Source of the DNA: Albugo candida
Lineage: Eukaryota > Oomycota > Peronosporomycetes > Albuginales
Direction of reading: 5' to 3'
Assembly: GCA_040437565.1 (NCBI GenBank)
Contig: JBDOQK010000053.1
Span: 202,079-266,078, forward strand
Length of the DNA: 64,000 bases
Below are positions 41,911-50,994 of the stretch, piece after piece. The translations under genes and the position numbers were made by a program. Position 1 is the stretch's first letter. Every line of letters starts with the position of its first letter. The notes beneath the pieces were generated by a model. It worked only from the letters and a program-made list of their open reading frames with translations. It did no database searches and was not told the DNA's origin.

Positions 41911-43725
41911 ATGGGATACTTTCGCACAATGACTGTGCTCGCTACTTTGGTGTCGTGTCACTCATTACCGTCACAACTTCATGTACTGACCAAAACGTAT
42001 CATTTTGAGATACAACAGCAGGATTCAGCAATGCTAAGGGATGCATTTCACGATTGTCAGCTTTGCTTGCTGTCAAAAGCTGGTGTCGTAAAGTTACGCA
42101 TCACGGAACCGCGATCGGATCAATTCGTAGTTTATATCACTGCTTCGCAAATGGCTTTTATACGTGTGCATAGTATCTGCCATTATGAAAACGTTTGTGA
42201 CAAACTGCAACTATCCGAGAGTTCTCATTTCGCGAGTGAGATCACGAAATCTATTCCTAACACGATTGAAATTGAAGGGAACGAAAAAGCAATCGTTTGT
42301 CTCACTCAGCTCCACGAAGTTGTCAGCGAAAGATGCAGGATGTGTCTTAGACAGGCGAGTGATTCGAAAAGTATGGGTGAATTCTTAATCTCATCGTCGA
42401 ACGATTTTCATTTTGTGTATGTCCTACGCTCATATCGTCGCAAAGATTCCATAGCCGAAGCTTGCACAGTTTCCAAAAATTGCGAGAATGTACTGACAAA
42501 TGTGTATAGTGATCATCTATGCAATGCGGTTCACAACATGGGAGTCCTGAATCATTATGAGAACCAGGGCATCACGGTTACCAATGTCGATGTGAACGCA
42601 CATAATCAAAATGAACCAAGCGTTCACTGCGTAGTGGCTACATCATTTTCAAATAAAAGGATGGATTATCACGAATCAATAAAAGATTGTATGACGTGTT
42701 TAGCAGAGAAAACACACGCATTTGTGCACTGGATGAGGATTACCGCCGCGCGTCGGCGCAAAACGTATCTCATGTTTGCTTCAAAAAACCACATCAATGA
42801 CCAGCGCCCGTATAATTGTGCTACTTGTACAATTGAAAATGTGGCAACCGAAAAATGTTACACAGGATACGACATACAATTTGACACGACACCAATTGTC
42901 GACCAAATCTCTGTTTATATGGATCCGATTACCACAAGTAACAGCCCGCTAAAGCATTTCAGCACATGTATCATCATTGAATATGAACCTGAATTTGAGG
43001 GCAGCTGTACGAGTTGTCTTTGGAGCTTTTTATCGCCTAAAGGTCCGATTCGAATGTCGAATATAGAATCCAACGCTTTCGTCAATCTTGATATTGATCC
43101 GATGCATCTAGCAAGTTGTATTACAGCTCGTGATAATCGTGCCTGCACGAGAATTTCCTATGTCGACTATTGGATCTGCCTAGGGCATGAACAGCAAACA
43201 CAAGGATACCATCAGATGCGAGCTGTATCAGTGACTTTCAGAAAAGACTATAGAAGCTCTTCTCTTATCAGTAAACAACATGAGATGGGCGGCAGAAACA
43301 TGCGGACGGAAACGCGTTTACTATCAGCTACAGTCGGTGGTCGAATGGACTCTTTGCAAACGGTGTTGAAGGAGTTGGATCGAGAATTGATGGATCGTAG
43401 CCAATCGCATCACAGGAGATCATCGGAAGCAGCAACAGGCTCTTCCAGCAACTTGAACGATGTTGAACCGCCTCATACTATCATGGTGCTGAAGTATTCT
43501 GATAACAAATGCTTGATGTGCCTTGCTCTCAAAATGAATGTTCTCGCAATATCCACTGTCAAACAGCTCATCTGGGTAAAGGCAGAAGTGGAAGATACAA
43601 TGAGGTGTGATTGTGCCTGGATCCGTTCTGGAACATTCATTTTTGTAAATTTGGGTTCAATGCGGCCTATACCCGTAAATCACCTACAGCGGTACTTCTT
43701 CACGACAATTCTTAATTCAATATAA
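41911..43725 (+). CDS. Large secreted CxxC-repeat protein, candidate CCG-class effector
   Basis: This single-exon gene encodes 604 aa. The start is the ATG at 41911; an in-frame TTG upstream is not used. MGYFRTMTVLATLVSCHSLP is a good signal peptide, probably cleaved near residue 18-21. The mature protein has six CxxC pairs at about residues 49/52, 142/145, 260/263, 303/306, 366/369 and 534/537. The first, CQLCLLSKAG, exactly fits CX2CX5G, the defining motif of the Albugo 'CCG' class of candidate effectors. Each pair is followed by a beta-rich segment of about 90-100 residues, so the protein is probably a chain of diverged repeat units. It has no membrane segment after the signal. The gene is intronless and flanked by long gene-free stretches. 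A smaller relative may be 25344-26294. Confidence 0.75.
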   Translation: MGYFRTMTVLATLVSCHSLPSQLHVLTKTYHFEIQQQDSAMLRDAFHDCQLCLLSKAGVVKLRITEPRSDQFVVYITASQMAFIRVHSICHYENVCDKLQLSESSHFASEITKSIPNTIEIEGNEKAIVCLTQLHEVVSERCRMCLRQASDSKSMGEFLISSSNDFHFVYVLRSYRRKDSIAEACTVSKNCENVLTNVYSDHLCNAVHNMGVLNHYENQGITVTNVDVNAHNQNEPSVHCVVATSFSNKRMDYHESIKDCMTCLAEKTHAFVHWMRITAARRRKTYLMFASKNHINDQRPYNCATCTIENVATEKCYTGYDIQFDTTPIVDQISVYMDPITTSNSPLKHFSTCIIIEYEPEFEGSCTSCLWSFLSPKGPIRMSNIESNAFVNLDIDPMHLASCITARDNRACTRISYVDYWICLGHEQQTQGYHQMRAVSVTFRKDYRSSSLISKQHEMGGRNMRTETRLLSATVGGRMDSLQTVLKELDRELMDRSQSHHRRSSEAATGSSSNLNDVEPPHTIMVLKYSDNKCLMCLALKMNVLAISTVKQLIWVKAEVEDTMRCDCAWIRSGTFIFVNLGSMRPIPVNHLQRYFFTTILNSI

Positions 43726-44456
43726 AACGATATCTGAGCGCTTCAACTCGTATATTTTGACACGTGAATGTCAAGATAACAAATTGGGATCTCGTATACA
43801 TTCAAATGTGTACTCCCGCACGACGTACGACACAGATGAAAGCGTACCGCTTCGATCGCTATCCCCTTCATCCGTCCCCTTGTTTGATTAGACGTCTCCC
43901 TTACAATTAACTTATCGTCGCTCGACCTGCTAACCGAAAGAAATGATGGAACGACGCTGGGGCTTTTGCGAGAAAGGTGTTGAACATCGCGTGTAACCTA
44001 CTGAAAGTAATTGGACACTGTTGTCCTTCTACAAACAAACTAATCCAAATTAAAAGAAAAACAATGGAATCACGCGAGACGCATCGGATTAATGCTAGAA
44101 TGGGCTCATCTGTGTGGATATATAAAGTCGAGCTAAAGTCAACTTAAAAGATTGCGTAACGAGCGCACGGCCAATGTTTATCACCATCAAAGTATTTGAA
44201 TAAACGAATTAAACGGAAGTAGTCGCCTTGAGACAACGCAAGTGGAATCTAGTAGGGATGTCACCATAGAGACGCAGTGTGGTGTTGAATGTGCAAAAGT
44301 CGTGCGAGAAGGAACGAAAGAGATATAAAAACGTTCATGCTGCTGATAGTCCCCAGGATCTGCTTCTGTCTAACGGCACCTTCTTCGCAAAATTCAAGAT
44401 ATGTTTTGGAGGCAGCATTGGATGGATTTGGTGTATTTCGGATCGTTACTACGTTA
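43726..44456. other. No feature recognised
   Basis: This is the 3' flank of the CxxC gene and the 3' flank of NDUFA5. No coding or repeat signal was recognised. Confidence 0.4.
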
Positions 44457-44960
44457 TTAATCTTGCGATTTGACGGGGGGTTCCCACAGCTTGTGTTCTG
44501 CACTCAGTAAAATATAAAATTGAGTAATAATTGCCAGATAATCTTACCCAAATACACAGGTATCACGCTTAATTCATCTTCCGCTTGCTCAATGAGCTCT
44601 TCCAACTGCCCGCAGTTGATTTCCTTCTCTATCACATCTTCCTGCCGCTCAAGTGAGTCCCAGATGTTGGAGTATTAAGGACTATTTACGCACATTTTCG
44701 TTGTCTTCAACAATTTTGAGTCGAAACTTTGTGATTCGCTCGACTGCATCTCTGTAAGCAGCATCCTCAGGGAGCACCTGAATCTGTAAGCTGGGTGCGC
44801 AAAGACAGCGGGGAATCGACGGAGTTTATACCTTTACTTCTTCAAGTGTTCTCTGATATAGATGCACCAAGTCTTGCCGTGCGTTTGGATTAACTGCAAG
44901 CCCAACTAGTCCAGTAGAAGTCTTCCGCACCGCTGCATTTAGTGCTCGGGTCACCCACAT
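44457..44960 (-). CDS. NDUFA5: NADH dehydrogenase (complex I) subunit NDUFA5
   Basis: NDUFA5 is an accessory subunit of the complex I peripheral arm. Four short exons (44960..44832, 44783..44694, 44647..44548, 44497..44457) with introns of 46-50 nt and consistent phases give 119 aa, the family length. Landmarks are KTSTGLVGLAVNPNAR near the N-terminus, the AAYRDAVERITKFRL block, the helix CGQLEELIEQAEDEL, and the terminal LWEPPVKSQD, where the animal protein has KPWEPL. None of these exons is long enough to be noticed alone. Its start codon lies 57 bp from that of NDUFA8 on the opposite strand, so the two complex I genes share a promoter region. Confidence 0.93.
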
Positions 44961-45017
44961 GTTGACGATGTACCGTTATCTGTGGAATACAAGTCGGATC
45001 GGCAGCACATTTCGATA
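44961..45017. promoter_or_regulatory. 57-bp bidirectional promoter between two complex I genes
   Basis: Only 57 bases separate the start codons of NDUFA5 (minus strand) and the NDUFA8-like gene (plus strand). Transcription start sites must lie here or inside the partner gene, which suggests shared control. No specific motif was recognised. Confidence 0.5.
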
Positions 45018-45904
45018 ATGAACAAAGAAAGCAGCCGTAAATCGCCATCGACTGATAGCACGAGCCTCAAGTGCGCTTGGCGCATCATAGGTCGTGAATG
45101 TAACGAGACCAATCTCGCTTTCCTCAACTGCAAGGCGGAAAATGATCATCCCACGGCTTGCTTATCTCAGGGCGAAAAAGCAGTTGCGTGTGGACTACGA
45201 GTGTAATGAAATAGCGCTGACCTTTTCTATTGAATTGGTATGATGAGAATACTCAATAGACTGCGGACAATCGAAGAACAATGTGGTGAAGCGTTCGCGG
45301 CATATAACGCCGCCATGAAAAAGAACTGGCATCAGTTCGACGAGTGTCGTAAAGAGGAAGCTGCATTGATTGCATNNNNNNNNNNNNNNNNNNNNNNNNN
45401 NNNNNNNNNNNNNNNNNNNNNNNNNNNNNNNNNNNNNNNNNNNNNNNNNNNNNNNNNNNNNNNNNNNNNNNNNNNCTGATAGCACGAGCCTCAAGTGCGC
45501 TTGGCGCATCATAGGTCGTGAATGTAACGAGACCAATCTCGCTTTCCTCAACTGCAAGGCGGAAAATGATCATCCCACGGCTTGCTTATCTCAGGGCGAA
45601 AAAGCAGTTGCGTGTGGACTACGAGTGTAATGAAATAGCGCTGACCTTTTCTATTGAATTGGTATGATGAGAATACTCAATAGACTGCGGACAATCGAAG
45701 AACAATGTGGTGAAGCGTTCGCGGCATATAACGCCGCCATGAAAAAGAACTGGCATCAGTTCGACGAGTGTCGTAAAGAGGAAGCTGCATTGATTGCATG
45801 CTGGAAACAGAAAGCTGAACAGGTATTTCTTTGAGTTTACTGAATAATTCAAAAGTGAACGACTAATTTGGATCTTGATGTAGAGAGCTAAACAGGACAG
45901 CTAG
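45018..45904 (+). CDS. NDUFA8: Complex I twin-CX9C subunit, NDUFA8-like
   Basis: This is an intermembrane-space accessory subunit of complex I, stabilised by disulfides. Exon 1 is 45018..45202, exon 2 is 45684..45822 (intact only in the right-hand copy beyond the gap; the left copy 45260..45375 is cut), and exon 3 is 45884..45904. Together they give 114 aa. The cysteine pattern is that of twin CX9C proteins: CNETNLAFLNC and CLSQGEKAVAC, then after the 57-nt intron CGEAFAAYNA and CRKEEAALIAC. The spacing between blocks (11 residues between the CGLR and EQC cysteines) equals that in animal NDUFA8, which fixed the choice of acceptor. The product is shorter than animal NDUFA8, lacking the long C-terminal tail. 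Confidence 0.85.
45376..45475. other. Scaffold gap (100 N) flanked by a 324-bp duplication
   Basis: Sequence 45052-45375 recurs exactly at 45476-45799, both inside the NDUFA8-like gene. Collapsing them restores a single intact gene. Confidence 0.9.
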
Positions 45905-46521
45905 CTAGCTCATCGAGCAGTTTGGAGCAGACGGATAAAACCTCACGTGGCTGAATAGTCTAGATACCTGCATTCATATAGTCACAATATAAACTGTTGC
46001 TTGGAATTCGCACAAGTTTTATTAGATCAAAACGACCTGATACTTCTAGCCGATTTGAGTCGAAAGCATGCAAAACTAAACGGTCTCAATAAGCAAACTA
46101 GAGAGCTGTCTGACGTGCGAGTTCAGTTAGAGCCATGTCGCTCTCGCCTTTTCCACGAATATATCCTGCAAGTGCAAATGTGTCGGATTCGCCAGTAAAT
46201 AGTCCGTGTTCGTTCACCCGACCGATGCTAATCTGGACGGATGATTGATCTTTGGCCGCTATTATTCGATTTGTCCATGAGCTACACAGTAAATGAAGAC
46301 ATTAATTAAATACAGCAATGGCTTATGTGTCTGATGTCAGCAATACCATTTACGTGGGATATAGATATCGATGTTTTGTCCAGCTTCGTTCTGCATTTTT
46401 AATCCCAATTAGACTTTGCGCTAATCTCCAATCGTTCAAAACATAATGCTCACACTATTTCACCAAAGCCTAGTTCTAATTGCACACACTAAACTTGCAT
46501 CACAGGAAGGAAGTTGTGCCA
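45905..46521 (+). other. Spacer with possible coiled-coil exon
   Basis: The frame 46001-46198 reads LLDQNDLILLADLSRKHAKL followed by a charged helix and ends QVQMCRIRQ. It begins without ATG and would need an upstream exon. Its character is coiled-coil and it could be part of a small unrecognised gene. The rest shows nothing. Confidence 0.25.
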
Positions 46522-46920
46522 ATGGAACAAAATGTGGTTGCCCAATACAATTCGATGAAGTCAGAAGTCCGTCAGCTCGCGGAAAAAATGGCAGAATTAC
46601 AAGCAGAGATTGCGGAGCATGATCGAGTTATCATGACACTGCAAGGTCTACCATCTTCACGCAAAGCATTTAGAATGATTGGAGGTGTCCTGATTGAACG
46701 AACTGTTGAAGAAGTTCTTCCAGCTGTGACACTCAATCGCAATGGAGTTGCTCAAGTTTTGGAGCAGTTAAATGCAAATATTCATCAGAAAGAAGCAGCC
46801 GCAAATGAACTACAGGTAGAGGGCTGTTTTACACATACAATTTGAACCTGCTTCACTAAAGCTTACAGATGTTTTTTTTATACATAACAGCGCAAGCATA
46901 ACATACAAATGCAACCTTGA
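46522..46920 (+). CDS. PFDN2: Prefoldin subunit 2
   Basis: Prefoldin is the hexameric co-chaperone that delivers nascent actin and tubulin to the TRiC/CCT chaperonin. Exon 1 is 46522..46815 and exon 2 is 46891..46920 (75-nt intron), giving 107 aa. The beta-type prefoldin pattern is clear: an N-terminal coiled coil (VVAQYNSMKSEVRQLAEKMA), the conserved hairpin RKAFRMIGGVLIERTVEEVL, then a second coiled coil that continues across the intron as ELQ/RKHNIQMQP, matching FREKHNIRIM in the animal protein. The tail after this block is absent. The short second exon would be missed without splicing. Confidence 0.92.
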
Positions 46921-46948
46921 AGAATGTAGCTATAGAAATCTATTAAAG

Positions 46949-47048
46949 NNNNNNNNNNNNNNNNNNNNNNNNNNNNNNNNNNNNNNNNNNNNNNNNNNNN
47001 NNNNNNNNNNNNNNNNNNNNNNNNNNNNNNNNNNNNNNNNNNNNNNNN
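46949..47048. other. Scaffold gap (100 N) flanked by a 31-bp duplication
   Basis: Bases 46918-46948 recur exactly at 47049-47079, between the prefoldin 2 and acyl carrier protein genes. Confidence 0.9.
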
Positions 47049-47183
47049 TGAAGAATGTAGCTATAGAAATCTATTAAAGATGACTGCATCTGTCTTTGCA
47101 GCTTTAGGTGAAATACACTATTTTCGATCCTTGGTTTTGAGGTTAAACTGTCGATTTTACACCATCAAATTTTAGATTCTAAG

Positions 47184-47555
47184 ATGAATCGCTTCACGAC
47201 ATTACTCCGCCCGCTTTCACGCGCTTGTGTACGCAGTCCAAATACAGTTCGACCGAATGTACGTTTCGCACGTGACCAATTCCGTTTCTTCTCTGCACAA
47301 ACTTTTTTGGATCGTCACGAAGTAAGTGATCGTGTTCTTTCGGTAATAAAAAACTTTGAAAAAGTGGATGGAGACAAAGTCACCGACGCTGCTAAATTTG
47401 TGGATGATCTCGGTCTTGATTCGCTGGATGTGGTCGAAGTGATAATGGCTATGGAAGAGGAGTTCACGATCGAGATTCCAGACAACGAAGTGGACAAGCT
47501 AACGACACCAGCTCAAGTGATTGAATACGTTGCGGCACATCCGATGGCCAAGTAG
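47184..47555 (+). CDS. NDUFAB1: Mitochondrial acyl carrier protein (NDUFAB1)
   Basis: Mitochondrial ACP carries acyl chains for type II fatty-acid synthesis and is also a complex I subunit that docks LYR proteins. It is a single exon of 123 aa. The first 40 residues are Arg-rich and lack acids (MNRFTTLLRPLSRACVRSPN), a mitochondrial presequence. The ACP fold follows with the phosphopantetheine site FVDDLGLDSLDVVEVIMAME (Ser in DSLD at about residue 75) and the C-terminal TPAQVIEYVAAHP helix. Its closeness to NDUFA5 and NDUFA8 places three complex I genes within about 3 kb. The start is well supported. Confidence 0.96.
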   Translation: MNRFTTLLRPLSRACVRSPNTVRPNVRFARDQFRFFSAQTFLDRHEVSDRVLSVIKNFEKVDGDKVTDAAKFVDDLGLDSLDVVEVIMAMEEEFTIEIPDNEVDKLTTPAQVIEYVAAHPMAK

Positions 47556-47646
47556 TTTGAAAGAGATGTTCAATATACTACAATCTTTTTTAGCGCTGTC
47601 AACGCTTAAGAGCTAATGGCCTTTAGCGATCATAAACGGCCGCCCT

Positions 47647-48185
47647 CTAATTTTCTTTAGGCTTTTGCAATTGTTTCAAAATATCACTAATTTGGTTGCG
47701 GACTATCGGCTGTCCTGTAGCTGTACGTGCACTTAGCATCGCATGCCTTTTTTTGCGAACTTTGATGGTTTTCTGAATGTTCTCGTGCTTTTGTTTCTTC
47801 AATTCAATTCCTTCCTCACGCTTGGACTTTATTTGTTCGGCTTTTCTCTTCGCTTTGAAGAGCGGATCTGGTCGATTGTTAATGAGAGGCTTTTTCCGTT
47901 GGGTTTCTGATACCTTTACAAACATTAGAGAGCGTCTCTGCAGTGAAATAGACCACGTACTTGATTTGTGAGTGTGCTAAAGAATTGATCGTAAAAACTC
48001 ATCGACCCATTGCTACTTTGTTGTTCGCTCTTGTTCTTCGCGATCTTTTCGCGTGTACGCTTCCATTGACACTTTCGTATCATTTTCTGCTTTGATTCAG
48101 ACTTATCTTTCCTCCTTTCACATCGTTTTCCATTCATAAATCGCGTCAAACTTACTGCTCCATTTTTTCCACGCGATTTTTCCAT
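47647..48185 (-). CDS. rRNA-processing protein Fyv7-like
   Basis: Fyv7 (CCDC59/TAP26 in animals) takes part in 35S pre-rRNA processing for the small ribosomal subunit. Exons 48185..47961 and 47913..47647, separated by a 47-nt intron in phase 0, give 163 aa. The protein is extremely basic and helical throughout. The C-terminal block, from KKRHAMLSARTATGQPIVRN to ISDILKQLQ, matches the family's conserved end (GQP followed by an I..LL helix). The N-terminal half is low-complexity Lys/Arg-rich. The family assignment rests mainly on this C-terminal signature. The gene is divergent from the UQCC1-like gene, with only 31 bp between start codons. Confidence 0.75.
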
Positions 48186-48216
48186 TTGTTAATATTTTCT
48201 GTATTGATTGGTCGGA

Positions 48217-49131
48217 ATGCTCGCTCAAGTAAAATGCACTCGAAATTTACTCTGTTCCAACTGGCAAAGTAATGGACAATTAACCATGCAAATTGCAGGC
48301 TTTTCAAGTAGAATTGACCATGCGATAACACAGATACCTCCTCCGTCTCCTGGTCGAGGAATACTTGGGCGCGCTGCTAATTTCGACATCAGAAAAAGCA
48401 AAAATGGGATCAAATCGTGGAACTGGCTATTCAGTTTGCTGGGATACAATAACAACGATGATAAATTGTATCGGGAATCCGTCAAACTACTACAAAGCTG
48501 TGTGAATCAGTCGGCCGTACCGAATTTGTATCATGCGATTCGACTACGTCCCGATTTTCGCGGTCAGCAAGCACTTTTAATGGCTCATGTTTGGCTCGTT
48601 CATCGTCGACTTGGAAAGCAAGGAGAAGCTGGGAGAGTCTTACAAGAAGGTGTGTTTGATCGTCTTTGGGAAGAAACGGTATCGCGTATTCGTCATCAAA
48701 AGGTGTCTGAACTCACAGTCAACAAATATTTGAAACAAGTGCAGCAGGTGTGCTTTAATGCTTGTATTGCTTACGATACGGGTCTTGAGAGAAGTAAGGA
48801 TGATTTCAACACAGCGATTCGATGTCATCTGTTGGCAGAAGACGACTTACATGTTCCAGATGAACAGTACGTTCAGATGACGAGTAAGTATCTTTGGCAG
48901 AATATGAAAATGCTGGACAAACTTGACGAGAAATACCTTAAGAAAGGAGTCATTCCTTGGGATCACGTACCGGATATAGCGGGCTTCAAGCAGCTCGATG
49001 TCGTACTGATCGGACAGAAATTTGGAAATTGGAGGACTGCGTTGGACAATCGTGGCAAGATGTATTACTGGCACTCTGAGAGTCGATTGTCGGCTTGGGA
49101 GCTTCCAGAAAAGGACACAATGGCGCAGTAG
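48217..49131 (+). CDS. Ubiquinol-cytochrome c chaperone (UQCC1/Cbp3) with WW-like C-terminus
   Basis: Cbp3/UQCC1 binds the mitochondrial ribosome exit tunnel and assists folding and assembly of cytochrome b into complex III. It is a single exon of 304 aa with ATG at 48217; the upstream in-frame start is only TTG. The Cbp3 domain spans about residues 75-215 with LYHAIRLRPDFRGQQALLMA, HVWLVHRRLGKQGEAGRVLQ and YLKQVQQVCFNACIAYDTGL. After a linker the last 35 residues read FGNWRTALDNRGKMYYWHSE and SRLSAWELP. That is a WW-type pattern (Trp, YYW, then Trp-xx-Pro), unusual for this family. The presequence is weak; an alternative ATG at 48286 (MQIAGFSSRID) is possible. Confidence 0.85.
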   Translation: MLAQVKCTRNLLCSNWQSNGQLTMQIAGFSSRIDHAITQIPPPSPGRGILGRAANFDIRKSKNGIKSWNWLFSLLGYNNNDDKLYRESVKLLQSCVNQSAVPNLYHAIRLRPDFRGQQALLMAHVWLVHRRLGKQGEAGRVLQEGVFDRLWEETVSRIRHQKVSELTVNKYLKQVQQVCFNACIAYDTGLERSKDDFNTAIRCHLLAEDDLHVPDEQYVQMTSKYLWQNMKMLDKLDEKYLKKGVIPWDHVPDIAGFKQLDVVLIGQKFGNWRTALDNRGKMYYWHSESRLSAWELPEKDTMAQ

Positions 49132-49177
49132 CCGAAAGAAACACAATTAGGAAATCAATTATTCTGCCTTTCGAATT

Positions 49178-50941
49178 TCACATTTTTGGAACGGCAAATG
49201 GACCTCCACCGATACCGACATCAAAACATTGTGCATCTTGTGACTTTTCAAGGGATTTTACTTTGCCACCTGATAGCTCCACACTTTGTTTTCTTTGGTT
49301 TGATCTCTCGAAGCGGCTGCGACAAGCCCATAATCCCAACGATGGATTCGAGATATAATAAAACTCTTCAGTGCCATCTTTGGTTGTGTTGTAACCTTCT
49401 TTGAGATCATCAATCGAGTACTTTTGTAGCATTTCTGCCAAATCTCCGTATTCGAACCCAACGCTTTCAATCTCCTCTTGGGTCAAGAATCCTGTACAAT
49501 ATCGGATACGAAATCGACCTTCAGAGGATCCATGAATCAGGTGGGCAGCAGCGCTCAGATTTTTCATCAGATCGCGGCTCTGGTCCAAATACTCAAGTAT
49601 CTCCTATCGATGCTACATCTCAGTATTGGTAAGTCAGTCCCCTTTCTTACCGGAGTTGTTCGGTACCCATACTTTCGGATCAGCTCGTCGATCCGCAAGT
49701 CTTCACCAAAGTGCTTGACGCCAGGTGCAAGTATGATCAATTCACCGTCATCCGCGATCGCCATCCTTGTACGATAAATACTCTTATTGCCCAGCCAAGT
49801 CGATTTGTACTCCTCTGGATGCAGATAGACCACAACCTGCAAGCATTCTCGATAATCGCAATTTTGAATGAGACTTTTCGCGTACTCTTTTCAATGGTAA
49901 TTCGAGTAACTTGAAATTAACTTCCAGAGATAACGCGGACGCTCGTAGAAAGCATTCTTCGTCATCACCGATGAAAACTCCACGGGTTACAAGCTGTCCA
50001 TCCTCGCTACAAGCCAGACATTGGAATGGCGAAATCAACGAATATTATACGACTTACGCTCGTGAAATTACTGTTTGAATGTATAACAGAGGCAGATCAT
50101 TGAGGAAATGCTCGGACGCGTAATTCAGCACTTGACGTAATGGATTATTGGCACGCCCCATCATACGTTCCATGCCGTACACTGCCCCGATGAAATGGGA
50201 AAAATTGATAGCATCACTTCCTCCTGTGCCGACAAAAATATTTTTGTTGTAATTTGCCATTCCCATCACTTCGTGTGGAACTACTTGACCGATCGAAATG
50301 ATCAAGTCATGCTTCCCATCCCATATCTGCAATAGAAATTGGAGTCAGATAACTTCTATAGAGACGATAACGCACTAGTTTGTTGATTTGAGCTGGCCAT
50401 GGTTCATGAACTTTGCCATCGCTGGCGGCCGCGACTAACTCCGATGGAACCATGCCAATTGTCACAACATCATTTCTAGCAGTAACATTTTGTGAATGGT
50501 CAAGTGATCATGAACATTCAGCACCGCCAATCGTGAACGCGGAACAAGTGTTTTGGAATCGAGCCATACATCTTCAGATAAAGTCAGATACTGCACGACT
50601 TGCACAAAATCACGATACCTTTGTAATTTCGCTATCTGTCATTGGAGCGTGTGTCCCAAGAGCGGGTAAGACATCCACAATCGCGTCCTGTAAATGATTA
50701 TATAGGAATTGTGATATGATACCGGCATTTCTATCGCATACACGTCCATCATTGATCAAATCATCCCAGAACACAACTCGTACGAATGATAGCGGGTGAA
50801 ATCCGGGGGAACAAGCATTACGCGCTGCAGCGTTTTCCCCGTGTTGGCTGCGTATTGAGTGAGCGCATTTCTGACTATGTCGCCGAGTTGCTTGTCTGTG
50901 ATTATGGAATTCTCGCTCCCTTCCGCGTGGTATAAACCCAT
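49178..50941 (-). CDS. LarA-family nickel-pincer racemase homologue
   Basis: LarA enzymes racemise or epimerise alpha-hydroxy acids using a nickel-pincer nucleotide tethered to a lysine. Eight exons (50941..50784, 50730..50619, 50571..50525, 50475..50376, 50326..50058, 50006..49922, 49836..49651, 49603..49178) with introns of 47-85 nt and consistent phases give 460 aa. Family landmarks are VMLVPPDFTRYHS near residue 50, GTHAPM (His80, LarA His108 position), VPHEVMGMANYNKN (His157, Lys167) and INFSHFIGAVYG (His183). Spacing from His157 to Lys167 (10) and to His183 (26) equals LarA His174/Lys184/His200. The C-terminal YLHPEEYKSTWLGNKSIYRT and LIRKYGYR blocks also fit. LarA is mainly bacterial and archaeal. 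The substrate is unknown and the sixth donor (GTTAAT) is the least certain. Confidence 0.88.
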
Positions 50942-50994
50942 TTACTCCAATCAAATGAGCATTTTGTGCATCACGACCCCCGGCGTATGATACA

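Noticed and set aside
41911-43725. CHxC or RxLR effector motif in the CxxC-repeat protein
   Set aside because: No C-H-x-C and no convincing RxLR-EER are present after the signal peptide; only CX2CX5G fits.
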